Source: Dichetophora obliterata
Taxonomy: Eukaryota > Arthropoda > Insecta > Diptera > Sciomyzidae
Assembly (NCBI GenBank): GCA_963920525.1
Contig: OY986437.1
Span: 57,112,830 to 57,176,829, forward strand
Direction: 5' to 3'
DNA: 64,000 nt
Shown here: one piece after another, positions 32,896 through 45,289 of the stretch
Position numbering within the stretch: position 1 is the stretch's first letter
How the letters are laid out: each line of letters opens with the position of its first letter
Notes under the pieces: generated by a model
Told to the model about the DNA's origin: nothing
What the model saw: only the letters and a program-made list of their open reading frames with translations
The model's database searches: none
Position numbers and translations under genes: made by a program

Positions 32896-35800
32896 AATCT
32901 CTTATTGAAAATGATGAAATTTTATTCTCCCTTATTTGAAAACGTGTTCTGTACAAAAAGGCATAGATCGCTTTTAGTTCTTAAACACAAAATATGTACC
33001 ATACTGCATATTTAAAAAGGCAATAAAGAACATACGGAAAAAGGGCGTATTTTCAATTATAAGTTTTATATGAAGAACACCTTTTGCAATTATAAATTCG
33101 AAGAGATTCAAATTCATAAAAGATCAAATAAAACTCAGCAAAGATCATTTAAAATTCAGAAAAGATAAATTGAAATGCAAAAACAATACTTCTTGAATTT
33201 TAGAATAGATAAATAGAAGTTCAAAAAAGATCAATTGGAATTAAAATAATCAATACATATACATACATATATAAATTCGAATCAACCATTAATATTACAA
33301 TTAACACTAAATTACCAATACCATCTGAATTTCAAATTAAATTTCTGAATTACAATTGATTTATTTTGAATTTCAATTAATCTATTCTAAATTAAAACCG
33401 ATTTATTCTGAATTTCAAACGATATTTCTAAATTTCAATTGCTTTCTTTAGAATTTCAAACGTAATTTCTTAATTCCATATAAAATTCTGAATTTTAAAT
33501 AAAATCCTATAACAATACAATGTTTTTTCAGAGCAAAGCCAGCAACGCTAGAAATACTTCATTTCATTAAGTTAAAAAGAAAATTAGGTTCAAAATAAGG
33601 AAAGAAAGAAAATTGGGTTGTAAAAATTGGGATCAAGAAAAAAACAATCGAATTTATTAGACAAGGTGGCAAAAGTGGCTATAAGTTTTTAGATAAATGC
33701 AAAATAGGAATTCCTAACCTTAAGTTGGCATCAACATAACTTGCTAGACGAGTCTTGATTATGAAGAGGAAATCCACCAGTTTCCTATTTTCTTTTGCTT
33801 TTATATATGCAAATAAAATGCGAATATTATTTAGTGAATGCCTATTATTTAAATTCGAGTTATAGTTTAATTTATCTACAAAAAACCAATGACACATGAC
33901 TTTAAGTAAGATCGTAAAAAACTTAAGAAAAAAGTTGAAAAAAAAACTTTTTATTTCACAACTTGTTAACAAAAATGGTACTTTTGTCATAAGGCCAATA
34001 ATTTGAATATTGAAGAATACGAGTACATATTTGAAAAAATAGTATCTAAAGAATATTTTTCTTATGTGTAAATTTTTCCAGTTGAAAGCCACTTTTTCCC
34101 AAAAGCCAACCACAGTGCGGCGACTAGATAAAAATGTGCCAGAGTTGAAAGCTACTAGTTTATATGATTAATGTTTAGTGTTTTTAATTTTAGAAATATT
34201 AATAAACAACAAGCAACAGCATTTTAGTTCGGAAAAGTCTGATGAGAAAATTTAACATCTGGACATTTAACAGTCAAGACATTTTTGGCACTTTCACTTT
34301 TTTACTTTTAGCCACATGAAATAGAAAAAATAAATAAGTTTAAGATTTCAATGGTCTCGCAAGCAATTATGCCAATATTCTTAAGTTCAAAGTAGAAACA
34401 AAATAACGAAAATTTTAACTAATATTAAATAAGAATCAAGTTACATCCAAAATTGCTATAAAAAACGTGGAATAGGTGTAACGAACAACTAAAAAAAAAA
34501 ATCATTACATATTTTTTCATTCTCATTAGCGGCTATAAATATTCAAACGCTGACACAAAAAATAGCTTGAAAAATCTTGGCAACAAAAATAACTTCAAGT
34601 ATTTTAGAGGCGTTGCGATAACGTCATTTTTTCACTGGAATCCATAAGCTGGAATGTTCAAGAGCAGCAGCACCTTGAGTGCTATAATTAAATAATCGCG
34701 TTAATTAGTGCCTCAAACAAATCTACGGAAACTCATAACCTAGAAAAACACACAATTTCCTTGGAAGTCAATTTTTAAGAACACCATTTTGCATAGAATA
34801 CTTACAATTTTGATTTAATTTTTAAAGACTGCGGCAATTTAATCCAAATTCCAATCCAGGTAGCAACAGGTTAAATGCGCCTGCCTACAGCTTAGCGCTC
34901 CGTCCAGCAGAGTCTCAAAGGCGGCAACGGCGATAATGGCTGCAGTGAATAAAAGCGCTTTAAAGGTTAAAAACTCAGCGCTTTCTTTGTTTTATTTGCA
35001 TGCCGTGTATTTATTTTACAATATTTCAAAAACAATATCGTATAAAATTCGCGGCTTTTATTTTATTCTTTACTTTGCTGCAAGGGTGAAAACGAGCGTT
35101 GGTTGGTTCAATATTTTAGCACTTTTCATCACAAATTTTGGCGCTTTTAAAGCAATATAAGCTAAAGTAACACTGCGGCATTAATTTTCAAGAAAATCCA
35201 TAATTTTTCTTTTAATTTTCCGCACTTTCCTCGCAAGAAAACAAACTTTTTGCGGAGCAGCAATGTTCAACAAGATGTTTGCGTTCGTAAATTTTCATTA
35301 TAATGTCAGCGCGACAGTTCGACTACAATTCGATTACAATTTGAAAGAAAGAGACACAGTATGGTTTTCAAAGCTATTGTCAAAACATGATGGTAGCGCA
35401 GTATCAGCGCAAGTGAGATGGCTAACAAAGCCAGCTGCAATATGACTCACATAAGTCGCGACGCCATCTGTGTGTCAGCACACCGCAGCGATGAGATCAG
35501 TTTTAGTATTGCCAACTACGTTAAAATCGATAACAAGAAAGAACATAGCATAGTTTCATTAGTCGTAAGCAAAACGTAGATATTCACTGCTGGTAATAAG
35601 CACTTGAATTCAATGGAAAATTCAACATTTTTAATATCTTCTCACATGCAATATTTGACAATTTTATGCTCTAATGTTGCTAATAAAATTTATACTAAAC
35701 ATGTTAATCACTTTTATTGATATTTTATGCTTTGGCTTGAGCAAATAAAAATGTTATTTAAATTCAGCCTAAAGCTTTGATGTGTTACATTAAATGACAT

Positions 35801-38470
35801 AATTTATGGAGCATTTGCGACCACGTTCTATTTAATGGTTTATAAATATTTTATTTAAGAATCATTAATGGGACACTTTCAATTCTTTAACACCCACGAA
35901 AATCAACAATTATTACTTTCTTCTCTTAATTAAAAAAAAAATCAATGAAGTGAAATTTATGACATCTAGCTCATTAAACATTGCGGCTAACAAAATTGAG
36001 GTTTTTCAACACATACACACAAAACAACAACAAACGCAAAAACCAATAATGGAAATAAGAAGTGAAGAATAGGACAGGAACGAAAAACCTAATTAACAAA
36101 AATACGAGATGAAGCCCGCAGTTAAGGCTTTACTAATTAGATTTGAAGTAAAGTTTTATTCGTTAAAATATTTAACGCTCACCAATGACACTTTGCCAAG
36201 CGCAGACAGCGCTAATAATAGCTTAATTTGTGGCGGAATAAACTGGCAAGCAAAAGAAGTGCAAGAGTAAAGAAGCTACGGATATTTCAATTTCTTAGGC
36301 ATTTTTTACAATTGTTTTTTTTTATTTCTTATGAAGTGATATCGATGGTGAATATAATTAAAATTCAATAAGAGTGCTTGGGGCGAAATAAAAGGGCAAA
36401 GTCAGAGGAAATAGAAAAATTAAAAGCAACAAATAACATAATATGCTTGAAGATTAAGTACAAATGCTGGTTTTACGTTTAGTAAAAAAATACTCTATCA
36501 AGAAAATGAGCAGAAAATAAAAAATATCGTTTTCAAGAACTGCTCATAGTTAGTAAAGACTTTTGTTCATAAATTTAACTGGCTAATTTAATTAGTATTT
36601 TTTCATTATATTTTTTATTAATTTTATTATTGAAGTCTGAGTTTATTTTTTAATGAGCTTTGAAACACAATTTTTTCTTTTGAACTTGCACTTGGTCATT
36701 TGAAATGGAGACATTTAATATATAAAATAAAAATAAAACTTAACGAAAATAATGAAAAGTATAGGAGAAAAACTCAAAGAATTTCTCAAGCCAAAGCGAG
36801 GTTACAGGAGAGCTTTAAATTATTAGCGCATATAAATGTAAAATTTTTCAATAGGTTTTAAGTAAAAGCATTCTGATTTAAAATGATGTGAATCGAATCG
36901 ACTGTAACCGAAACTGTAAACTCTCCCCAAAAATTTGCTAAACTAATTGCACCGAACAACACTTTTTTCGAATACGAAAAATGAATTAATTTAATCCATT
37001 AACTATAAAAAATGCATGCTTTAAGATGTCATTTTAGGACTTAATTAAATGTCCAAAACTTTTACTTTAAACGAGTTTTTCGTTTAGTTACCGCAATTTT
37101 TTCACATTTATAACAAGTTTCCCGTGACTTAACATAGTTGCTATGTGCGTAATATTCAATTATATTTGCAAAACAAAACACAAGGTTACAGCCACAAAGA
37201 AAATTCATTAAGTTTCATTAGATATGGTTTCGAAACTAAAATAACAGTAAATAATACATTTCTTCAAACCTAACCGAATGCAAGAAAGTCCTATTTAATA
37301 GTCGTATGGCAGAAATAGTGCTTTTTCTTGGTAGAATCACAACGGTTAGAAAACTTTACATAGAGAGAAAAACTAAAGCATTTTATGCTTGAACCAAGCA
37401 AGTAGGTTATAGGATTTGATTCATGAAGAAAACTCTCAATTCCAGCACTATTTTTCTTGTATCGAGAAAATAGGGAATGTCTTAGTCCTAGAAAAAATAG
37501 CTTAGACTAAGAAACATTTTGTTTAAACTTAAGTATATTTTTTTTGATTCTACTTTAAAATTTTATTGAAATAAAAATAATTTGATTAATCTAATTATAC
37601 AATTTTCTTATAACAAGAGCATATTCTTGATATGAGACACTTTTTTCTAGAAAAGAGAAAAAATTTTTGATTCAAGTACATCTTTTTCTGAAAATAAACA
37701 CATTTGGCTAAAAACTAAAGAAAATTATTTACTAGGCGAGTGAAGATTAGACTATTTTCATTTATTTACTTATTTGGATTGTATTGTATTGTTTCACTTT
37801 TATTTCTTATTGAAATATTAAAAAAGTTATATATCAATCTTATAATATTGGTCATATTTTACTGATGATCTCTTTTAATAATTTCACATGCACAATTCTC
37901 AGTTCAGCACTGTTGGCTCTGTGCTGGTTGTTATAAATTATATATATATTTAAAGGGCCCATTTTCATTATTGCAAAATTTTCTCTTTAACTTCAATGTT
38001 CACTCACTACAAATATACACTCATAATAACAGTTTTTTTATGAATAATTTCAAATACTTGACTTAAGAAATTTGAAATTATTTGAATAGTAATATAACAA
38101 AATTCTTCCTACTGATGAGAAATTGCACTTTGCCACATTTATTTATTCAGCTTCCCGCCATGCTAAAGTAACATACATATAATGTGGTAAAATTAACAAC
38201 CCATTAATTTGTAAAAAATCGAGTTATTAAAATTATTCAAATTTTTTAAATATTTGCCTTTATTTTGGACAAAATACCGTTTTAGTGATATTACAACTTT
38301 TATAATTTTTTTTTAACAATTACAGTAAAAAAAAATTATGGCAAAGATATACAAAAGTTATGTCAGATAAGAACCGCAAGTTTTAACCTTGAATTTAATA
38401 TTCAACACAATATTTTTTTTTGTCAAACACTTATTGGACTTATATCAATAAATCTATATAAAATGTCATA
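32896..38470. other. Long AT-rich stretch without recognised genes
   Basis: Runs of short imperfect phrases (for example GAATTTCAA at 33300-33480) but no element ends. The region 34.84-35.48 kb is less AT-rich and unlike its surroundings; see the candidate leader exon. Other frames (33679-34113 minus, 34936-35160 plus) have no recognisable domain. Confidence 0.4.
34807..34990 (-). other. Candidate 5' leader exon, possibly of sktl
   Basis: On the minus strand a GC-richer stretch with GCCGTTGCCGCCTTTGAGAC and GGACGGAGCGCTAAGCTG is followed by ATTGTAAGTATT, giving a donor GTAAGTAT from 34806. It is open to being the noncoding first exon for the acceptor at 21104, an intron of about 13.7 kb. Only the splice-site and composition evidence supports it. 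Confidence 0.2.
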
Positions 38471-38479
38471 TATAAGTAT

Positions 38480-39110
38480 TTTTCGACCGATTAATCGTTG
38501 GTATTGGCAGAAAATTCAAGCATCGCCTTCGGTTCAAAATTATATAAACGAAATAGGTTTTATATCGACATCGGTTGAAAATAAAGAGTAGGCATCGGTA
38601 TAGGTTAAAAATATCAATTTCTTGCAAATACAATTGGAATTTTGTGCACGTTACATGCAATAAAATATACATAAAAAAAGTAAATGAGTCTTCCTGTTCC
38701 TAAATGAAAAATTTTTACGGCATTCAGCTCATTCGTCTAGTTAGCATTTTTTTAGTGCAACAGGACAATTATACACAGATGTAGATTAAAAGGAGTAAAT
38801 GCTGGAAAATAGCTTTTTTATATCATAATATTCAATTGTTTAATTTTGATTACCTAGACATTTTAAAGTTTTTAAAAGTTTTCAAAATGGTGCAGACTCA
38901 TGCTGGATATCTCATGCATGAATTATTGTACGTTTTATGTTGAATTAGTTGTACTTTTATATTTTGAATAAATAAAATGCAAAAATGATTTATGTATAAA
39001 TTTTTCTATGATTGAAATTAAATTTTAATTAGTGTTCGACCGATTAATTGGCATCGGTAGGAAATTCAATCATCGGCATTGGCATAGTCATCGGTTTAAA
39101 TTTAGTATTT
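38480..39110 (+). repeat. Two direct copies of a CGACCGATTAAT-type transposon end
   Basis: TTCGACCGATTAATCG at 38482 and TTCGACCGATTAATTGGCAT at 39035 begin similar stretches of about 90 bp rich in GGCATCGGT. The second is preceded by TTAGTG, resembling a hAT-type terminus. No target duplication was found. Confidence 0.45.
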
Positions 39111-39352
39111 CAGGAAAACTTATACCTAAAAGAACCAAAGACAACACAGCCGCTGTTGGACTAACTGAAGGTATTAATACATTAGCAGTGGCCGATTGAC
39201 GCCTTTTAATAAGATACAAGTATGCAGATTTACTGCAGAAAGCGAAGACATTAATGGACCAACAGAGTTTCATATAATTATGGTAAAAAGAAAAATGTAA
39301 TTAGATAATTAATTGTGATCTATTCTTTGAATTTTTGAATTTTTGTGATTTA

Positions 39353-39890
39353 CAGCCCTATTCTGGCAGCTTAACTAAGCTCAGCACATTAACAAAATAG
39401 TTAATATTAACAATTTGTCAAGGTTTCGTATTCTGCTGCAAATTTAAAAGCTCTTTTCCTTACAATTTTGTTAATAACAGAAAGAGTCTTAACAACGAAT
39501 GAAATGTATGTGCTTAGATAGAAAATTGTTGTGAAAATAATAACAAAATACAAATTATAATATAATATTGAGTTTGAATACATTAAACTGAAAATTGGAA
39601 GAATTTTATACTTATTTTAAGTGTTGATAATGATATCTTTCAGTAGCCGTGGCAAATTTTTCAAGCGCTTACAAAGTCATAAGCTGCACTCGAAGCATCT
39701 GTTTATATAGCGCATCTCTTCTTTCAATAGGCATATCGATTTTCACCATGCATGGTGGAACTTTAAAAGCTTTTTAAGCTTTTATTTTGTTAATAATTTT
39801 TAAGAATACCAATATTTACATAACATAACAATCAGCTTAACAAGAGGTCCTTAACTATTTCTTGTTAAGCTAACAACCAGAATAGGGCTG
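39353..39890. mobile_element. MITE, 538 bp, with TTA duplication
   Basis: TTA at 39350-39352 and 39891-39893. The left end CAGCCCTATTCTGG is matched exactly, inverted, by the right end, and inverted similarity continues through AGCTTAAC. A 3-bp TTA duplication suggests PIF/Harbinger. No coding sequence. Confidence 0.8.
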
Positions 39891-39893
39891 TTA

Positions 39894-40339
39894 GTCACCG
39901 TGATTAAAAAATCGCTGGTAACTGCGGTGATAAAATATTTTCAAAAACCGTGATCAGTGATTGAGATTTTTTTAAATATTTGTCTTATGTCGATTGAAGC
40001 GTTTCGTGATATAACCAGTGATTTCTTATTTGCGAGAATTTTTTGTCTCTGCCTCTCAAATAAGCATATAAGCGCAACTTGGTATGAGTTTTAATGTTGT
40101 TTCGGTCATCCCTCACGACTATATACATGGATATGTATTTGTTTAATGATAAAATCACGTCATCACGGTCACTATTTTTAATAAGGTCGATTTTAAAATC
40201 ACGTTCACTAAGAACGACGTTCCGGAAAAATTACCGGATCGCTCATCTCTAGCATCTATAACTTCTAGACCTTAGATGACAACTTAGACGATAACGATAT
40301 TACTTTAGAGGTCAGAGCTCTTTTTTATTTTTTAACTTT
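39894..40339. other. Short GTGATT-rich stretch, possible hAT remnant
   Basis: CACCGTGATTAAAAAATCG at 39897 and, inverted, GTGATTTTAAAATCGACC at about 40179-40200 resemble opposite ends of one element. CATCTCTA at 40245 would be its right terminus. The left terminus seems to be broken by the MITE insertion. Confidence 0.25.
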
Positions 40340-41171
40340 GGGTGGGGTGAAGCGTTTTGCTTTGTTTTCGAGGCTCACAGATCCCCAAAAATTAGAATTT
40401 TTGAATGGTTTTTGGCTTAAATAGCAAGAATTGACATTTTTCTTAATACTTATGAGCTAAGATTTCATTTTAGGAAAAAATTTTGAGGATAATTGGAAAA
40501 TGTTAGTTTTTCGATTTTTGTAAAATGGTATGGTTTTCATGTCTAAACATCAGCATAAATCGTTTTAACGGCCTCTCGGGTAGGCTCTTAAGTCAGCAAG
40601 AAACTAAAATACTAAATAAAAGTCATCGAATCCAAATTTTTTTATTCATCACTAATATCGAGGTCAGAGTCTCAGTTTCGACAGGCAACGGTTGGTCATG
40701 TCGATGTATTTCAAGTGATAAGGACCGTTGAATTTGTTGCAATGAATTGAATAATGCCAATAAACCAATGAAACGCATTAAACACACACAAAAACACTAA
40801 ACACGCATTAAAAAGGAGTTTGTGGGGTGAAACTTTTCATTTTGAAAACACGTCTGGCATCACACAACCCTTCCATAGATATTGCACAAACTCTTCATAT
40901 TTTTTAAGAACAACATTAAACCAATACGACTGATAAATTCATGCACAAAACACGATAAATTCAATCGATCACAAAAACTTTTGAAAAAAATTGTTACCAC
41001 TGTTTTGAAGAGCAACACAATGTATATCTTAACGCTTCGCTGTGTTATAAAAAACTTTGCGGCAATGAAAGCAACACGTAAGGGTACGATACTTGGTTAT
41101 ATGTAAGCGAGCTGTCATCATTTCACAGGTGGAACGCTTCACCCACCGAAACGCTTCACCCCACCCCACCC
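40340..41171. mobile_element. MITE with GGGTGGGGTGAAGCG ends
   Basis: Left end GGGTGGGGTGAAGCGTTTTG; right end, read inverted, GGGTGGGGTGGGGTGAAGCG followed by a second GGTGGGTGAAGCGTT. A further GTGGGGTGAAAC sits at 40824. The phrase repetition near the ends recalls the pogo-like elements at 31.1 and 45.3 kb. TA follows the right end, but no clean duplication is visible on the left. Confidence 0.6.
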
Positions 41172-43448
41172 TATATTTGGAGCCCCTTAGTGAAGGTGGT
41201 TCTAAGAAAATTGTTTACTTATAAGGTTGTGGTGTGATCTTTTAAACGAGATATCAACATATAAAATCCTTTCAGTACTTTAAGAGATACGAATGATACT
41301 TTTTGCTCCAAATGCAAAAAATTGCAAAGCTCAAACACGGTTTTCTTAAATTATTTCCGTTTGCAAGAAGTATTGCTGATGGTGATATTTATGTTTTATT
41401 TCTTATTATTGTACGGACTTATGTCATTCTGAATAAAAGGAAACACTTGATTTTTATAAAATGAAACTGCACTGCACTGCATATTTTTATTTAACAAGAT
41501 TGCATTTATGGATATTATTATATCGTAAAAGATGAAATTAGCTTCCACGTACTTAAAAGTATGCACTAAACTATCAAGTCTCCGTGAATATTATCTTCCA
41601 AACCAATTTAGAGCGATAATTTTTGTATATTTAAGCTAAATAAATGCCTTTTGTGTTTGCACTATCGTAATTAACATCTCAAAATACATAATAAAAAAAA
41701 AAATATTAAAAAATCCATGCCCCGTAAACTAGACTTGTTTTAAAATTTCGCTACCGTCTCAATATCGACATGTTAACTTTTGTACAAATGACACCCTGTG
41801 CAAAATAAATTCAGTAGTTGGCAACTCCAAAAAATATCGCAGAGAACAGTTGTTAAAAATAATAAACGCCGGTCTTTTGTGAAAAAGAAAATTATATATT
41901 CTTAATAAGTGTTACGGGAAAATAATTATAGGAAAATTAATTTCAAAGTGCTAAAATTACAGATAACATTTCGTAAAATTAAGTAAAGTGCTTCTTACTG
42001 TTTGTTTTAGTTGTGTAAGTGTTTAAAGTTCCGCCATTATAAAATTTACAAAAGCAAGCTGTACAATTTTGAAATACCGGAAACGGATATGAAAGTACAG
42101 AGCATCTTTGAAAGTAAAGCATTATGTACGGTAAGATGTATAATTTTTATTAAATAAAAAATGTTTGGTTCAATACATAACCTCACCTATTTTTATTGCC
42201 AGGATAGAACATATTACTTCTGTTAACTACTACTTATTAAAGTACTGGGTCTTAAGCAAATATTGGAAGTGCATACTGCTTAAAAACAAAGTACATACCT
42301 TGAACCCCAGTTAAAATCAAATTTAACAAAATATTTTTCCAAGTAAAATTATATCTCTAATCAACAAAAATAAAAGAGCAAACAAAGCCTTTAAAAGCTC
42401 ATCGAATACATGAACAATATCTAATTGAATTCGGCGTAAATCTTGTGTAAATCGTAAATCGATAATTTTTGTACCAACATTCTATAAAATGGACAGCACC
42501 ATTGATTCGCCTTTTCAAATTGAAAATGGCGAATAAGTCTTTTTCGTAAATATATTTAATTAATGCCGTTTATTTACCCACGCCTGACAACCGCAAACAA
42601 ATCGTTTTGGCTTTTAATAGATTTTTGTAAAATTTTGCTCTAAATGATTATTTATTTTTCACTACTGACTAAACTCTAGCTTAAAGTACGCAGTTGAGTC
42701 TGTGCTTTGCTTCCATGCGTCATCTGTGCATCATCTTGTTGTAAAAACTTGTGTTTCTTTTCAATTTAAATCTGATTTGCGTTTCCAGACTTTGTATGTT
42801 TTTATTATTTATCTCGCTCAGCGATTTTCTTAGTCATAAAGGCGTGTTTTTGCTATAACATTTGTTTTATTTAAATTCCACTTTTAAACATCAAACGAAA
42901 AATTACACATTATTTATTATCAGTACCATCATAAAAATGGGAAGTTTTCTATGCCATAAGCAGCGATTGAAATCGTGTGCTTAGAATTTCAATTAGTTTA
43001 ATGAAATTTTTATACAAATTCCATAGTTGTTTTAGTTTTTGGTTGATATAAAAATTGTGAAATTACAAGGAATTGATTTTTTTGTGTTATAGAGTGTTTT
43101 GTAATTTTTGTCGCTTATCAGTTACCAGATAGGCAAAGGCATTTGTGTCAACGTTATTAGTGATAAGCCAAATTTGGGTCAAGTTTTAGGTGTATGTTAG
43201 CTAAAACTTAGGAATATGAAGAGGGAGCGGCAATGATATCAATGCAGGTTATGATGTAAGCTATTTATTGACCATGTTATTGGTAGGAAATTTATGTAAA
43301 AGCAATTGTTTCTAAGGACTTTTTTACATATTTTGAGTCACACAAATGTAAACGGAAAAAAATAGTACATACTTCATTAAAGTAAGCCCTGCAAACATTT
43401 CAAAGACGATTGGAAGAGAAGTTGATTTTGTGGTGCACCTAACATTCG
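41172..43448. other. Unassigned DNA with one candidate exon
   Basis: AT-rich, no element ends recognised. The stretch 41.8-42.13 kb has a splice acceptor, an open 40-codon block and a donor; see the entry at 42011. Confidence 0.4.
42011..42130 (+). other. Candidate small exon of an unknown gene
   Basis: CTTCTTACTGTTTGTTTTAG ends at 42010 (acceptor-like, with a branch-like CTTACTG). GTAAGATG starts at 42131 (donor-like). The 120 nt between are open in a frame ending MKVQSIFESKALCT; an ATG lies at 42089-42091. A second reading is a first exon starting near 41.81 kb with translation from that ATG. No family is recognised and no second exon was found. Confidence 0.2.
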
Positions 43449-43690
43449 CCCGAGAGTTCTTTGGAAGATGGATCGCTTTTTGATTGCTCAAGCGATGAAT
43501 GCGCGATTCAAGAATAATTTTCAAAATCTTTCTTCGCTCATTTCGGAGATCTTTGGAAGATGGAACGATTTTCGATCACCCCTGCGATGAATACTCGATT
43601 CAATAAACATTTTCAAAATCTTTCTTCGCTCATTTCGGCAATCGTTGAAAGATGAACTGCTTTTCTATTCCCAAGCGATGAATGCGTAAT
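43449..43690 (+). repeat. Minisatellite, period 92 bp, about 2.6 copies
   Basis: TCAAAATCTTTCTTCGCTCA occurs at 43521 and 43613. Each unit also has TTGGAAGATGGA(A/T)CG, AAGCGATGAAT-like and GATTCAA phrases. No coding sense. Confidence 0.75.
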
Positions 43691-43779
43691 TTGTTGCGCA
43701 ATAATAACACAAGATGCAATAAACACTCTCAACACAGTAAAAAAAAAAAGTAGTACTAAAGCTTTCAGAAAAAGGAGCG

Positions 43780-45289
43780 TAGATCACTATCTCTATAACA
43801 TAGTATCAGACTATCTAGACAATAGAATCTTCCCAGTAGCGGATGGAATATATTCCGAATATATGAAGCATCAATTACCTTGTAATGACCACTACTATTA
43901 CCTTACTATGCATAAAAGGCCTTACATTTAACATTGAATGAGACAGGAGGTAAGTGATCGCCTCCTTTCAGCATTACCTAGAAGTTATGGAGTAACATAC
44001 TACTTGTATTGAGTTATAAAAATCAATGCATTACTTTTCCTTGTGTGCTACATTACAGGCAATGAGGTATGAGATAATTACTTCTGCTATATGCAGACGC
44101 ATTACTTTTTGAAAAAAGTAATGCTTCCTTACCTGGTAATTTATTCTGTATTAGTTTTATGGTAGCCACTGGCAAATCCGCTGCTGAGTTAATTTATGAG
44201 ACGGAAAATGGTATAAAAGAGTACCGAATAACAGCTGGTATACCTTAGGGCTCAGTATTAGAACCATTCCTCTGGAATGTGATGTACGATGGCCAACTGA
44301 ATTTGGAACTACAACAAGGCGCAAAACTAATAAGTTACGCTGATGATATCGCTCTGGTAGTAAGCTAGCGAACTGTCGAATTAATCAAGAAAACGGAAGT
44401 AATTCTAGTAACAGATCGAGTCTTCGAAATACCGAAAATACGAATACAAGATAGAGATATACTCTTTAAACGAAGCTTATGCTATTTGGGTGTACAATTG
44501 GATGCCAAACTTAGTTTTGGACAGCACGTAGTAAACATTCGTGACAAACGGCAGCATTGTTGGCCAGAATAATGCCAAACTGTGGCAGCCCAAGGCAGCA
44601 GATAAGAAAATTAATAATCAGAGTAGTCCACTCCCAGCTTCTTTCTGCTGCTCCAACCTAAGTCAGGGCACTGAATCTGAAGTATAATATAAGGGAACTA
44701 TATAGAAAGCACTGAGAGTTAGTGTTCTCCGTATTATATCAGCGTACCGTACAGTATCGCAAAGTGCAGCATAAGTGCTTGCAGATTTACTACCAATAGA
44801 CCCATTAATACTGGAAAGAGAAGAAATATATACCCAAAGTAAACTTATAAGTAGGGCAAACACTAATTCACAAGAACGAAAGAGAAAAATCTCAGAAATA
44901 AAATAATGCTAGGGACAACATAGTGGCTAAATGACTAGAACGTTGGTGTCAAGATCCCCGATATTAAAGTCTGGATGGAAAGACGATATAGAAACATTGG
45001 CTATTTCCTGACTCAGGCCATGACAAACTATGGTAGTTTTAACAAATACCTACATAGATTTAAACTGAAAAAAATAAGCATCTGTGACTCATCGGCAGCG
45101 GTAGAAGAAGATGCAAAACACATACTTTTCGAATGTGAAAAGTTGTTGAAAGAGAGACGGGCTTTAAGTGATATGCTATGCGTAACATTAACTCAAGAGA
45201 ATCTGTTGAACGAAATGTTAAAATCTGAAAATGCATGGACTTAGTGTGAAAGACACATAAATAAAATATTGAAGGAGAAAAACTTAGTA
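43780..45289 (+). pseudogene. R1-clade non-LTR retrotransposon relic
   Basis: Plus-strand blocks: SLYNIVSDYLDNRIFPVADG; a break of about 300 bp; ELIYETENGIKEYRITAGIP followed by a stop in place of Q in motif B; GSVLEPFLWNVMYDGQLN; LISYADDIALVV (motif C intact); YLGVQLDAKLSFGQHV; and, after further breaks, the C-terminal block GYFLTQAMTNYGSFNKYLHR with CDSSAAVEEDAKHILFECEK, which has the CCHC-like spacing typical of R1 relatives. The LWNVMYDG and FLTQ...G.F..YL phrases mark the R1 clade. Several stops; dead. It ends where the TA-flanked element at 45290 begins. Confidence 0.88.

Noticed and set aside
33679..34113. A 144-codon minus-strand frame
   Set aside because: Phe/Lys/Asn-rich composition as expected by chance, with no domain or splice context.
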